A stretch of 64,000 nt of DNA from Rhizophagus irregularis (lineage: Eukaryota > Glomeromycota > Glomeromycetes > Glomerales > Glomeraceae), in contig NC_089450.1 in NCBI RefSeq assembly GCF_026210795.1, positions 2,852,001 to 2,916,000 on the forward strand. The letters are read 5' to 3'. Below, one piece after another: positions 1-12,500 of this stretch (within the stretch, counting starts at the first letter, position 1; every line of letters starts with the position of its first letter). Below the pieces are notes generated by a model. It saw only the letters and a program-made list of their open reading frames with translations, made no database searches and was not told where the DNA came from. The position numbers and the translations under genes were made by a program.

Positions 1-725
1 AATAAAATAAGTATTTTTGTTCATGAACTACTCCTTTTTATAAAAAAATCGGATCCGAGTCAACCGAATAACCCAGTGATTTCAGGATAAAATTTTATCT
101 AGCCTATTTTAGGATACATGAAAGCGAAAAGGAAATTATTAGTTGAAGATCATTTTCTCAGAGTCAGTGTATACATTTATAAATAAACAAGTCTCGTTCT
201 AAAAAAGGAAGGAAATGAATGAATGATAATTAAATTTGTATTGAATATTCACGGATGTAATATAAATGAATACTCCGGAAAAAAATTACCTAACGAATTA
301 TAACAACGAATAGTAGAAAAGTAAATGGAAAATAATTTTGGAAATTAAATAAACGTAAAAATGGATTTATAACATTTATTATATGATTGTGTCTTTGTCT
401 CTCGAAAAAATATTATTTTACATATCATCCAAAAATTTTTAATAGTTTTAATACAAGTTACAATAATAAAAAAATTGGCGGTCAAAATATGTATGTGCGT
501 GGAAAAATAAAATAATCTTACTACTAAAATTAGAAATTTTTTTTTATTATTATTATGTAAATTTAATTTTGAAAAACAAAATCAGTATATTTTTTATAGT
601 TTTAAATGGGAAATGGTGAATTTTTAGTCAAGTAACCAATTTGTACAATCAAAAGGGTTACCACCCTAATAATTTTTATTCTCTCTCATGATGGAAACAA
701 ATCTCTGAGCGAGAATAGAATTGTA
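1..725 (+). repeat. Dispersed repeat R1, copy a
   Basis: Non-coding AT-rich DNA repeated at 46862-47560 in the same orientation and, reversed, at about 37790-38720 and 59760-60560. Shared landmarks are the run ending in TTCATGAACTAC near the start, the ATCTAGCCTATTTTAGG stretch near 100, and GAGCGAGAATAGAATTGTAT near 708. No coding frame spans it. Family unknown. Confidence 0.75.
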
Positions 726-2690
726 TAAAATAGTAATAATACTAAAAAATATTCGAATATTCGAATACTTTTTGTCGATCTAAAAAAACACCAGTTTTTT
801 ACTGCGGTATAATTATTATTATTTTTTTTTACTGCGGTGTAACTATTATTTTTTTTTTGACTGGTTTGCAAATGTATCGTTCTTATACGATCAGGTGCTA
901 TGTTCTTATACGACGTATATGTCATATAATATAGGTCGTATAAGATAGTATGTCGTACACGTACAAGAAAGATACATTTGCGACTGGTTTAAGAAAAAAA
1001 ATAATTACAAAAATACATTTAAGGGAAATCAATAAAAAGTTTAACATATAAATTTGTAATAACAATAATTATTTGATCTCTATATTGTTATCGCTTGGTT
1101 ATTTTGTCTTCAAAGTGGACAAAAAATTAAACATTAAGTTCACAAAACGATATTTCAAGTTTCCTCAAAATACAACAAATACCTATATAAATCAAACTGT
1201 GCAATATACCCCTGCATAATCGTTGTACCAAACGTTACAACCTTGTTAAAAAACTTGAAATTTGATATTTGTGATACCATGCCATGTAATAATTATTAAT
1301 TGTGTAATTTCTTCAGCCCTTTCATAACTGATAATAAAAAAAAAAAATTCCCAAAGTCAAGTCACCAATCATTTTCGTTGGATATACCAGTATTACTATA
1401 TGGTTCTTTAAGCCGGTACAAAACAATGGGCTGTTGATAGTTAACGATAATATTAATTTTGTTAATTAAACACTTCCAGAAAAGTTAAGCATCTTATGCA
1501 TGAACCATATTTTTATTTAAACTTATGATGATGATGGTAATTTCGAGTTCATAATTCAAATGATAAACTTACGACAGGAGTTCTAAAACAAACTGTAGTA
1601 CAATATGACTAACTCAGTAAATTCACTCAATGAATTAAAACAAAACTTTTACGCCAAAAGTGTCTTTTGTACGATATAAAAAATGCTTTCATTATAAAAA
1701 AAATTTTAATATATAAATAATGCGCGTTCCGTTATTTCGGAGATAAGTTTTTTTTTATATTGTATATTTTAAATGATTTACTAAAAAAATTTTTTATATG
1801 TATATTTTTTTTTAAATGGTTCTAAAAAAGGAAAGACGGTAAATCTATTAATAAAACTTTCATCAATGGCATTATTTGCATTATAAAAAAAATTTTTATC
1901 TCGTAAATCTTTCCCAAATTTTTTGTAGTTATAATAGATTTTACAATCGGATCCATAAATTTTATATCTGAAGAACTTTTAATTACACGGTCCTATCCGA
2001 TTTCTAGATTTATTATATGATTTTGTAAATTGTAATTATGCAAGCACAATTTTTAGGGTTATCTTGCAGTTTAATTTATTTTGGTATTATTGAAACCTTT
2101 ATTAAATTATTAAAGATCACAATAGAATTTTGCCGCAGATACGCCGTATGATCAGTGGCACAATGATCAGCTGAAAAACATGGAGTCGATGTTCTAAAAT
2201 CTAAAGTATAATAAACGAATTATTATTAAGGTTGGTACAATCTGCATGTATGTAACGTAAATTTCCTTTCGATCATTGTAAGTTCTTTAGTTTATCTGAA
2301 GATAAAACAATGATTTAATAACTTCATGTATAATGAATTAGCGAAATTTTGAGAATTAATTATTGAATGATGGAACAGCTCACGTTGGATATTGTGCGCA
2401 GTGATCTGTGATCGACATTCCTTCTCCCTTCATTGTTTTATATCTTTTTTTAAAAAAAAATTTTTTTTCTGTTAAAAAAACTTTATTTATAATTTGCTTT
2501 TAAAAAAAATTATTATTCTTTACGGTTTTTTTAACCGTCATATTTTTTAATTTTTTTTATAAAAAGATAAATTCGTTTTTCTTCCCTCATCATTTCCCTT
2601 CTTCTCTTGTATTTTATTTTTTATTTAAAAAGAGTTGAAGAAAACCCACAAAAAAAATCAAATTCTATAACGATAATGAAATAACATTTC
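726..2690. other. Gene-free AT-rich stretch
   Basis: Homopolymer-rich DNA with scattered stops in all frames. A short motif around 2240 (ACAATCTGCATGT followed by GTAACGT) recurs near 30140. I see no supported gene or RNA. Confidence 0.6.
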
Positions 2691-3706
2691 AATTTTTTTC
2701 TTTTTTAAGGTGGCTCCAAGCGACATTTTGTAAGTTTTTAGAAAAAAATTTTTTTCTTTTTTAAATTTATTTTAATGAACGGTCACTAACAGTTCTTTTT
2801 TTTCAGGTAGTTTTTCGGTCTCTTTGGATGCGTAGGATTCATTTTTGGTAAGTTTTTTTTTCTGTTTTAGTTTATTTATTCTAACGAAACATATGTCAAC
2901 ATTTCAAATTTTTTTTTTTTTTTAGACGGAATGGACACATGGGAAAGAAAATCGGGGTTATATGTTTTTCGAATTTAATTCTTTTGTTTTAGGTGACTTT
3001 TCTAGACGGAGGGATGAGATTTCTATGGGAGGTTTTTTTTTAAATGATTTTTTTTTGCGAAACGTTTTACTAACGTTTCATTTTTTACTTTTTAGATATC
3101 CGTCGATGAGGTAACTTTCTAAGCTTAGGGATTTTGTAGGGTGTCGTGAGAGTTGAATTAAACCAAGTCGGATTAAAGATGAGTACCAAAGAAGCGAAAA
3201 TCTTAGATAAATGTGAGTTTCAAAATAATTTCGAAACTAAATTCAAAAAGATATATCTTAATAACATTTTTGTTCATCTCTTTCATAAGATACTAGCCCC
3301 ACCCTTGTTACCGGAACCCCGGAGGTGTGTTTCAGAATATTTTCAAAGATTTTCTTTTTAAAAAACATTTAAAAACATTTTAATACGTAATAACCTTTAT
3401 TTTTTTATTTATTTTATTTTTTTTTTTAGAGGAATGGCTTCCAATATAGGAATACTAGAATTCTAGTAAGTTTCGAAAATTTTGAAAAAAAATGTTAGAG
3501 TTAAGAGGACATTTAACATTATAGGAAAATTTATATATGTCTATCATGTTTATTGAACAATTAGTTTTATTTATAGACTATTTTTGCACAAGCCGGTTAA
3601 ATCAGGTGACGATTTCCTTAATATGCATCAACTTTATACATACGATCCGCGTCACGATATGGTATTAAATCTTTACGATAAGTTCTATGATATAGTTTTG
3701 ATATAG
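2691..3706 (+). CDS. Candidate multi-exon gene or remnant with mini-exons
   Basis: Short segments each follow a poly-T tract ending in AG, and several end in donor-like GTAAGT, GGTAAG or GTAACT: near 2710, 2806, 2925, 2990 and 3096. A longer open stretch (about 3137-3215) reads as hydrophilic protein. A mini-exon at about 3430-3466 ends in GTAAGT. A last exon (3577-3706) follows TTATTTATAG and reads 42 codons to a TAG, with plausible protein composition (Pro, His, Asp, Tyr). The family is not recognised. The unit organisation resembles the array at 19.9-20.6 kb. It could be a decayed gene or a repeat with intron-like spacers, and exon order and frame were not resolved. Confidence 0.3.
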
Positions 3707-4203
3707 TTACGATATATATTGTTTCAATTTTAAAAGTTTCTGCAAAGTACTCCCAAGGCACGAACTTTAGTTCCATTGGCGGTAATAATAACCATATTTG
3801 ATGGTTGATTAGAATGTGTTACTAACATATAAAAATGATTTTAAAAATCATACCCACGTACGGATCGAAGTGAGTTTATCACATATATACAAGGTAATAT
3901 TAATATATCCAAATTTAGTTACCCAAACAGTGATCACTCAAAGATGTCGTCATTATGACCATTTAAGATATTATCTAGATAAATGAGGTCTGTTTTTATA
4001 ATAATCTTTAATTAAAATTACTATGATGGTACTAGTCTAAAATTCTCACCTGGACTAACTGATTTTGAAATGTAAATAAGCAATCCAGACTTTACCCGCC
4101 TTAATATTTTTATATCTATTTTATGTCAACTTTAAAATATTTATGCTAGGAATTTTTAAATACAAGAAAAAAGTGCCTTTACTTCTAGTACTAACCCTAC
4201 TAA

Positions 4204-4356
4204 ATTAAAAACGACAATAAATTATCTAAATCATCTAATAGTAATGCCTTTGCTTCCAAAGATGCAATAATAGATTGGGATGATTGATCTGATGAACTTA
4301 ATAGAGAAATTAGCGAGAAAATTATTTCCGAAGGAATTGTCAGGGAAGCCATTTCG
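4204..4356 (+). pseudogene. Exon-like fragment ending in a consensus donor
   Basis: The plus strand reads 51 codons of hydrophilic, Ser/Asn/Lys/Glu-rich sequence ending exactly at GTAAGT (4357). One in-frame TGA lies at 4285-4287. The opposite strand is also open but gives a hydrophobic, less protein-like product, so I favour plus. The product is not recognised. It is either a decayed exon or chance. Confidence 0.3.
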
Positions 4357-5426
4357 GTAAGTAGATAATGAAATAGTATAAATGATGTAATAAAAAAAAT
4401 TAATAGGTGCTGAATCATCTGCCACTATTGCTGTTATTATAATAATGGTTCTGCGAACAATATAGAAATAATGCCCTGTAAAAAAAGTCGATCCGTTTTT
4501 TATATTCCATTTTTTTTTTCCGTAAAAGGCTCATATTTCCAGAATTAATAACCTTATATCACGGAATTTGTCGATTTATTTACATCTTCCGTGAATGGAT
4601 CCGTGAAAGGCTCATTTTTACGGAGTTTTTACAGAAATAACTGATAAAATTTTATATAGGGATGCCGTGGAGGATGTAGAAATAATGCAAATAATAAATA
4701 TAAAATAATGTTATGAATGATATTCAAGAGAAGAAATAAAAGCGAACCAATAAAAACCTGAAAGTCGATAATTAAATAACTGATATCGAAGGTCCGTCGG
4801 TCAATAATTCCTTTTCTCAAAAATAAAAATCCGTTTCAACTCCTGAACGCAAAATAAATCATTGGTGATTTAAATAGAATAATACGCGACAAGAAAAAAT
4901 TTTTTTATATATACATGTAATACAAAAATTTAAAATACAAGTTTTAAGTTTATTTTTCAGTTGTTTTTTTTTTTTCTTACAAGAAAAAAATTGGTTTTCT
5001 AATTTGGGTATATTTGTTTTTACTTTACTTTCATAAATTTTCTATTTTCGTATTTTAAAGGACCCTGAAATGAACCAATTATATCAAGGGAGAAATGTAT
5101 TATTTAAATAATTCATGAATTTCACGTGATAACTGTAGCCATAAAAAGATAACGTTTTCCATTATTTTATATGATATATCCCTTTATATGTTCTTTTAGT
5201 CTCCTGCTTCTTTAAATTGCTTTCTAATTTATTCGGTCTTCCAAAAAAAGATCGAAAACGTGTATGCATAACATACAAGAGACAATCATCTGCATTCCAA
5301 CAATACTACTTTATAATTATTATGGATTGTAGTAATTTAGTTGATTGATATATTATGGAATTTTACAATGAAATGTTGCAGATATCTCAAGTAAATACTT
5401 ATCATTTCAATATTGTACGCAAATAA
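4357..5426. other. Gene-free AT-rich stretch
   Basis: AT-rich DNA containing short inverted CCGTAAAA/TTTTACGG-type motifs at 4520-4630. I found no supported gene. Confidence 0.5.
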
Positions 5427-5645
5427 ACAATTGGTTTAACTATTGATGAAATTATCGGTCAAACTAATGATCCTATATGGTCGTGCGATAATTATAATTA
5501 CGCAGATAAAATATTGATATTCAATATTTACGACAATTTAACTATTGGTCAAACGAAACCAGCATGGTCCCCTAAGATATTCGAAAAAGAGCTGACTAAA
5601 ATGGGTAAGCTCAGATATCGATTCGGCGCAGATAGAGCGAAGTAA
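5427..5645 (+). CDS. Unrecognised open segment, exon or gene fragment
   Basis: Seventy-two sense codons follow the stop at 5424-5426 and end at TAA (5643-5645). The translation looks like real protein: balanced Asp, Trp, Tyr and Pro, with an internal near-repeat (TIGQTKPAWS against a similar GQTNDPIWS about 40 residues earlier). There is no ATG near the start, so it is probably an internal exon or remnant. A GTAAGC inside it (about 5605) could be a donor, which would end the exon there. Function unknown. Confidence 0.35.
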   Translation, partial: TIGLTIDEIIGQTNDPIWSCDNYNYADKILIFNIYDNLTIGQTKPAWSPKIFEKELTKMGKLRYRFGADRAK

Positions 5646-7612
5646 AAAAAAAAATCGTACAAGAAGCATGAGTAACTATGGAAATCCCTAGGTACAACTT
5701 ACGGGTATGTGCGATAATAAAATGACAAATCATACAATCAATTTACTTTAGCGAGGATAATATAAGCGTGATCTACCAACTAAATATAAATTATATTCGG
5801 TATTTCTTATTCACCATTAAATTAAAGTAATTGGTCAATTTAAAGAACATTTTTTATTCAAAATATTATTGACGCCGAATCCAAAAATTTAAATAACAAT
5901 ACACGATTGTCATATTATAAAAAAGAAGTATAACGGAAAAAAATGATGAATTTTGACCTATTCTTTATAGATCAAATAGAAATTAAATGAAAGATTGAAT
6001 AATAAATTTTAGTCGACTCAAAGTTATTTGACTCGAATACTCGATAGTCAGTAATCAAGGTAAATATAAATTTGGCTAATATTTTAATTATTTAGTTTAA
6101 TGAGGGAACTATTATATTACAAGATCTAAGTACATAAATGAAAGGTTTTTCAGTATTTAACGCTTAATCTATGGAAATTAGCAAACAAACCATTGGATTT
6201 CGTGTGAGTATTTTATAAAATTGTTCAAAATTATTTTTATCCAGTGGAACGAATTTTTTCTGGTAGAACTGACTTGTCTTAAAGCACGTGCATGTATGTG
6301 GTGGATGTGGATGTGGTGGATGTGAAAACTCCTCGTATAAAATTTAATGATCTGCAAATCCAACCCTTTATTTAATAGCTATTGGGATAAATAGTACAAA
6401 TTGGTAAGTATTCCTCGAACTATTCGAACGACTATCGTACCATCATCATAACAATATATATATTCTTCAAAAAATATTTGATTTTAAACAATCAATCAAC
6501 ATATCGAAATATCGAAATACCAATTATAAAATTCGGCTCGATCGGACTCCGGTGTACCCAATAAATTTAAGTCGATGATCTTAACTAAATCTCATTGTTT
6601 AAAATTATTTTGTTTTATTCCTTTTTACTTTCAATATTTCCATTATGAGAGTTATTGATAATACGGTATTTAAAGGAGGAATTTTTTTATTCTATAAATT
6701 AATCCATTATTGGCGTTATATTGAAAATTGACCCTACCAGAAATTAACCATAATGATCGTAAGTCCGTAGGTGAGAACAGCTTTATAAAAATTTACCTTT
6801 TAATGAAATTTAAGGAATAATAATATAAATTTTTGAATAATCTTACTTAATAGTCAAGTAACCCCTCCAATTAGTTTGAATTAGTTTGTCAAATGTTTAA
6901 TACACAAAAAAAAAAATTATAATATGAGAAGAGAAGACCAAAGGAAGAAAATTTTTTTGTTAAAAGAAAGAAAACTTCTCTTGCATCGCTTATATGAATT
7001 TTTATGCATTTTAGTCTAATGACAAAAAATTCAAAAAAAAAAAATGTTAAAGTTGTTCCTGTGGAAAATATAGAAATTATTTCAAAATTTTAACTAAGAT
7101 TCTATTTAAATTCATAAAATTTATTGAAAAATTCTATTATTAGAAATTATACGACGATTTGATTTGAATTAAATAACAATGATGTTATTCATATACTTTC
7201 TGAAGTGGAGATATATTTCTATCACGAGGTTTCGCTGAGTAAAATTTTCCCGAGTTAATTGTGAAATGTGATGATGTGATAAAGCAAATCTATCACAATT
7301 CACAATTTTTGTTTATAAATTTAAATAAAAATGGTATTTAATTTTTTACAAAAATTTTTTTTTTCAAAAAAAAAATTTTTATTGCATAATAATTCCAAAG
7401 CTTCTCTTTAAATAATAAAAAGGCGACATATCTTTTCCAAGTCTGTACCGCAGCCAAAAAAATATTAATAAAAAAAGTGATATCATCTCTTACCAATAGG
7501 CATCAGGTAAGCATTCAAATATGCGGGTTTCAGTAAAGTTGTAAAAATTGACAATTCTGTATTTTTTTTAGACAATATTTTATTTCATAATATTTTGTAT
7601 TTTTTTTGAAAA
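5646..7612. other. Gene-free stretch upstream of the first Gln/Asn-rich gene
   Basis: Mostly AT-rich. A short GGATGT microsatellite lies at about 6298-6325. The last 60 bases (TTTTTTTTAG near 7570) could be the 3' end of a 5'-UTR intron of the gene starting at 7613. Nothing else is supported. Confidence 0.5.
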
Positions 7613-8227
7613 ATGTTACATAGTATAAAAACTATGCAACCGCTCTACGATAACGTGATTTCTGATCAGCCACTCATGTCAAACACTAACTATCAACAAC
7701 ATAACTATAGCAACTATAGCAATAACGTCACTACCTCATCTGATCAGCAACTCAATATTTCTTCACCTAATAATGGGATTTTTGATCAACAATCCATGTC
7801 GGACAACAACGTCACCGTTTCTGATCAACAATATCAGCCTCTCAATATCGCTTCACCTAATCATAATCATCAGCAACAATATCAATATATTCATCAACCC
7901 GGCATTCCTAACAACACTACTATTACTCCTGATAACAATTATCAACAACCCATGTCCAACAATAACGTTACTATTTCTGCTGATAATAATCATCACGCTT
8001 CAAACAATATTCCTCATAATAACAATCAGCAGCAATCCAACGTTTCACCTCCGCAACAAAATCAACCTAGTGATTCATCTCAATCCAATATCCTTCCTCT
8101 GCTTAATTCGTTTGGTATTAATATTAGTTCTCCTCAGGCGACTATTATTATTATGCCTACGACTAATTCGGATATTCAAAATCAGCTTCAGCAAGTTCTT
8201 GCTTATTTGAATCGTTCTCAACAATAA
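7613..8227 (+). CDS. Gln/Asn-rich low-complexity protein, paralogue 1
   Basis: A 204-residue single-exon protein dominated by Asn, Gln, Ser and Pro, with short His runs, prion-like in composition. About the first 155 residues carry loose repeats around VTxSxDQQ and SPNxxQQ. The last 45 or so are different: an ordered tail with INISSPQ, then IIIMPTTNSDI and a short helical end. That tail is nearly identical in the gene at 39200-39772 and recognisable in the one at 42172-43224. The first 20 or so bases of the 3' flank (AATGAATAGGATTTTTC) also match the 39.2 kb copy. The start is the first ATG and directly follows an AT-rich leader; its N-terminus differs from the other two. No signal peptide or membrane segment is seen. 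Family and function are unknown, but conservation of the tail against a fast-changing middle argues for a real gene. Confidence 0.75.
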   Translation: MLHSIKTMQPLYDNVISDQPLMSNTNYQQHNYSNYSNNVTTSSDQQLNISSPNNGIFDQQSMSDNNVTVSDQQYQPLNIASPNHNHQQQYQYIHQPGIPNNTTITPDNNYQQPMSNNNVTISADNNHHASNNIPHNNNQQQSNVSPPQQNQPSDSSQSNILPLLNSFGINISSPQATIIIMPTTNSDIQNQLQQVLAYLNRSQQ

Positions 8228-8769
8228 ATTCGTAATATTCAATGAATAGGATTTTTCATGTTACATAATATCATTCTTTATCCTTTATTTATTTCTTCGT
8301 ACAGTATTTCTAACATAATGGTTAGTAAAGTTATTCGCTGTAGAAATATATAGTATAACAAAACCATTGTATCTTTAACATTATTTAATAAATATTATTA
8401 TCTTATATATCCTTTAACGAGAACTATACATTTTTTGATTACAAGAATTTATATTGCAGTACGTGAATTTGAGATCTCTGGTTAAATAACGTTTTTTTTA
8501 TTGAATGATAGCGATAGTATATGCAATGATACAGTGAATGAACATAATGCAAACACACCATATTTCATTCATAAATTATCTAATTGCGAAAAAAAAATAA
8601 TTTTTTTAATTATTACAATTCTTTCACTTGTTCTCTCAAAAGGCAACGCCGATGAAAAATATCAAAAAATTTTTCTGTAAATTCCCTAAACTACTTTTTA
8701 AGTCGAAATTAGCTTTTTATAAGTTAAAACCTTTTTTATAATGGATCGTGAGTAATAGTACCGGCAATA
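8228..8769. other. 3' flank of the Gln/Asn-rich gene and spacer
   Basis: It starts with the conserved 3' flank shared with the 39.2 kb paralogue (AATGAATAGG...). The remainder is AT-rich with no gene seen. Confidence 0.5.
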
Positions 8770-9170
8770 TTATCCACCTTTAATCAAATATTTAATATTT
8801 TTTAATTTATCATATGGTATCCATTCTATTATATTATCCAGTGAAATTGTTTCCGTTTGACATTTTTGAATCAAGTTATCAATTTTTTCATCTCAAGATG
8901 TCCATTTTGAAAAATGGGTTTTTAAATAATTTCGGACACAATGCTCATAGTATAATTTAACTAAACATTCTTCTTGACTATTTTCACACTTTTATTTTTG
9001 TTCCTTCATCATCAAGATTTTTAAATCCATCAAAATTCTTACTTATTATATTTATCGCTTCTAACTTTTCATCATGTGAAAGTGAAGTGATTCGTCATTA
9101 AGAATGGTTTGTTTTACAGATTCATATTGTTCTTCCTCATTTTTATCATAATCACTAACTACGGTAATTC
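8770..9170 (-). pseudogene. Decayed N-terminal piece of a Rhizophagus-type protein kinase family member
   Basis: Reading the minus strand gives NYLKTHFSKW, then DNLIQKCQTE, then EWIPYDKLKNIKYLIKGG. In the expanded kinase family of Rhizophagus this stretch precedes the glycine-rich loop of the catalytic domain. In-frame stops break it: TGA directly after the SKWTS stretch, TAA after LIKGG, and several in the upstream part near 9070. The catalytic domain (VAVK, HRD, DFG) is absent downstream. Known of the family: these proteins are kinase-like, with a short helical N-terminal module. Inferred: this is a dead 5' fragment. Confidence 0.65.
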
Positions 9171-9966
9171 ATTTCTAATAGAAGACATATTATATGTATA
9201 TATTATTTTTTAGGAGCGTGATAACTTCCCACTCAGATATGTTAACATGCTATTTACAACAGCCGATCGTATTACATACGGGAATGGATATCAGGACTAC
9301 AAAATAATACATGTGTGAAAAAACTATGCAAATCTACACCATTCGCGATGATATATGATTTAGAGGAATTTTCAATAGTATAAAATAATGTATTTTTAAA
9401 AAATGACGTAGATTTTTTAATAGTAAAAAATAATGTAGTAAATTTTATTATATTTTTTTACTTACATTAATAGTCGAACTGAATACCTTGCCTCACTATT
9501 AATTACATTTTATTTACTTTTTTTTTACTTACACTAAGAATCGAACCGGTTACCTCAAGATAAACTATTAAATCTCATTATCCGACCACTATTTGTTCTT
9601 TTTTTTAATTATTAGTATTATATTTCTTATTTATCTTAGAATAAAAATGTATTTATATAAATTTTTTAAAAATACCAATTTGCATTAATGAAACGTTTTT
9701 CATATAATATCTGCAAATTTTTTTTAGCGTATATACCTATTTGCATTTTCGCGTGGGTTATGCAAAATCATGTATTTATGCAAATTTCTAGAGCGTAGAT
9801 TGCCAAAACTACCTACTTATGTAGAATTTATGAAACTTTCTAAGATACGAAATCAATGAAATATTTTTTAAATTGTTTTTATGTGTAGATTACTTAAATC
9901 ATATATTCAAGAAGTTATTTCAAGATATAAAACTTTGAAACTACCTATTCATAAAAATATTATGGC
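9171..9966. other. Gene-free AT-rich stretch
   Basis: Stops in all frames. Two short degenerate repeats of the type ACTTACA(C/T)TAA(T/G)A(A/G)TCGAAC occur at about 9460 and 9528. No gene seen. Confidence 0.5.
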
Positions 9967-9974
9967 ACTTTTTA

Positions 9975-10196
9975 AGGACCCAGAAATATATATATAGGGG
10001 TGAGGTGATGAAAAAAATTTTTTACTATGAGCTGTACGCATTTTTTCAGGGCCGAATTATGATAATGTCAGTCAGATACTATAATAGGAAATATAATTCT
10101 GACCAGCATTATCAGAAATTATCTAAAAAAGGAAAGATTTTCATGATTTTTTTAGCAAACTCAAACCTGACCCTTTTATATATATTTCTGGGTCCT
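9975..10196. mobile_element. hAT-like MITE with 8-bp target duplication
   Basis: A 222-bp element bounded by terminal inverted repeats that begin AGGACCCAGAAATATATATA; the right arm differs by a couple of bases further in. The exact 8-bp duplication ACTTTTTA flanks it at 9967-9974 and 10197-10204. Eight-bp duplications are typical of hAT superfamily insertions. There is no transposase inside, so it is non-autonomous. The 66-codon frame across it is an artefact of the element. Confidence 0.8.
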
Positions 10197-10383
10197 ACTT
10201 TTTAAGATACGCCTTATTAAATAACTATGTTTTAAGTGTAAATTATACAAAATTATATATTTATAGATTTTTACGGAGTATAAATTTCCAGAGATTATAC
10301 ATATTTGACAACTTTACGCTCCTGATGAGTACTCTCTACCACGACCAATAAAGAATAGCAATAGAACCTAGATGACAAAACAT

Positions 10384-10908
10384 CTACATGATTGTAAAAT
10401 GATCCGCTATGTAAAACATTCGACGATGAAAATAAAATAAATAATAAATCCGTATGGTTCTTATAATTCCTGAAATCAAAATGTGGGTTGACATACACCT
10501 GCGGCGCGAAGTTCGTGTGGAAGTATTAGCGACACTGCGCGTCTGTTTATCTACAATTCTATAATTATTTGCATAATTTTTAAAATCACTCTTGGTGATT
10601 CCATTTTCAATTTGCCAGTCTTTCCATTCTTTAGTACGTGCTTTCCAAATGTTAGACTTGATGGTATTACTACAAGTAACTATAAATTCAGATGATGGTT
10701 TAAAATAATTTACTATTTTTCTAATAGAAAGAATATTGATTATTTTTTGAAAAAGTTCCTTAAATACCATTATTAAAATTTTTGCAACTAATTTGCATGG
10801 GAAAAGTATTGGTCGAGAAAGTTTATAACTTTTAATTGATCTGATAGAGATAAATAAGAAACAGTGCTTGCTTACACGAAGCTTAAACGAACAAAAGTTT
10901 AAGGTCAC
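10384..10908 (-). pseudogene. Open frame containing a protein-like remnant
   Basis: A 174-codon frame. Its middle (about 10540-10720, residues about 75-125) reads as hydrophilic protein with IWKARTKEWKDWQIENGITK. The ends are hydrophobic or repetitive and look like non-coding DNA read by chance. Its upstream part overlaps the inverted repeat shared with 31.1-31.3 kb. I treat it as a remnant of an unidentified, possibly transposon-borne, coding sequence. No catalytic motif is seen. Confidence 0.3.
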
Positions 10909-11490
10909 CTTTCTATTTCATGATTGCGCAAGGGATGTTTTGATACATTACGTTTAATTTTCCTTTCAAAATTTTACTGAATATGGTTAAGCAATTTTAT
11001 ACAATACGAATCCTTAAAAAGTAAAATAAGGCAAAATAAGGTGAAATTTTGTAAGAATTAATTTATATAACAAAATTTCGGGATAAAGAAACCACGAAAT
11101 TTAATAGTCAGATCAGATTGTTCAAATTGTAATAATAAAAAAAAAAAATTTTTTTGCTATAAGAAAAAATAAAAAAAATTTTTTTTGTTATAAAAAAAAA
11201 TAAAACCAACTCCGGGGTCTCGCGCTACAGAGATCAAACAAAGCGGCCAAACAATCAATATTTATTATGAAAAAAGCTGAATAGAAATTAGGAATTTCTA
11301 TGAAAAAGAAAAGGAAATTAAGTAAGATATATATAAAAAATAATAACACTTTTTTTGTGCTAAATATAATGAGTATGGTAAATTACTGCCTTTTTTATAA
11401 GTGATTGTCCTTTTTTAAATAATTCCATAAAGTTCATTTCACAAAAGGTTTACTAAATTAAGTTTACTGCTAGAGAACATTCTGTGAAAG
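10770..11490 (+). repeat. Inverted repeat R6, left copy
   Basis: It matches 30630-31330 in reverse orientation with small indels. Landmarks are CGCGCTACAGAGATCAAA at about 11220 against GATCTCTGTAGCGCCAG near 30875. No gene inside. Confidence 0.75.
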
Positions 11491-12500
11491 TCTTATCGTG
11501 TTACATCATATCTACACATGACTGAATTTCAATCCCGACTTTTATTCCCACAGAAAACTGAAAGAATTTATATAAAAAAAAAATTGAACTTGTTTGATGA
11601 TCTTTTACTTAAATAAGTAAGTCGTCTTTCTACAACCTTCATTTTATTTAACCAATAAAAAAATTTGATCTGCGGATCAAAAATCAACCGATCAAAGTTC
11701 GTACATTCGTACAACAGATTTCGCTTTATTATACTTACTATATACAGTATCTACACATGACTGAATTTCAATTCCGACTTTTATTCCCACAAAAAACTGA
11801 AAGGAATTTATATAAAAAAAAAAACTTGTTTGATGATCTTTTACTTAATTAAATTTTTTTATACTGTACATAACTTATAAATCCATTGTTTTATAGCGGA
11901 TAAACTAAAGAATTTAAATATATATTTTCATCCATTGAATGTATTGAGTTCGCAAAAAATAAAATAAAATAACGAATATAATATTTATTCATTCAATTAG
12001 TAGTACTTGTTTCAAACAATGTTTCACAAGATCACAAAATTGGGCCAATTCAGGGGTCAGTTTTCATAATTTTCACAATTTTCGTTAATAAAGAAACAAA
12101 GTACTAACAAAGTTTATAGAAAAAAAATATTTACTTTAATAAGCCAATCTTGGCATCTACTCAAAGCTTTTAGAATGATCATTATTATTTATCCAAATAA
12201 AAAAGTTTTTTTTTTCTTTTCTCTGATTTAAAAGATTGCACATAAGAATTACGCCAAGTTTAGTCCTGCTGATCATTGTGTCACTGATCATAATATACAA
12301 ATCGAATGCACTGCGTATTTGCGCAAAATGATAATTTCTTTGATTGTTTGCCATTATGTTAACAAAAAAAAAAAAATTTTTTAGTTCAATTAAGATTTCA
12401 ACAGAATTATTGAATTCATTTCCGTTTTAACATCTGAAACTTGAACAATTAAAAAAAAGATCTTGATTAAGTGAAATAATTTAATTTGATGAAACTATTT
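11491..12500 (+). repeat. Short tandem duplication and repeat R8, copy 1
   Basis: A stretch around ATGACTGAATTTCAAT and CCGACTTTTATTCCCACA occurs at 11518-11575 and again at 11758-11815, with a reversed third copy at about 30215-30260. From 11640 to 12500 the sequence is duplicated in the same orientation at 54985-55760 (landmark TTTGATCTGCGGATCAA). Non-coding. Confidence 0.7.

Noticed and set aside
12157-12354. Minus-strand 65-codon frame, with a counterpart region in the 55-kb duplicate
   Set aside because: The duplicate does not preserve this frame, and the composition follows the underlying repeat.
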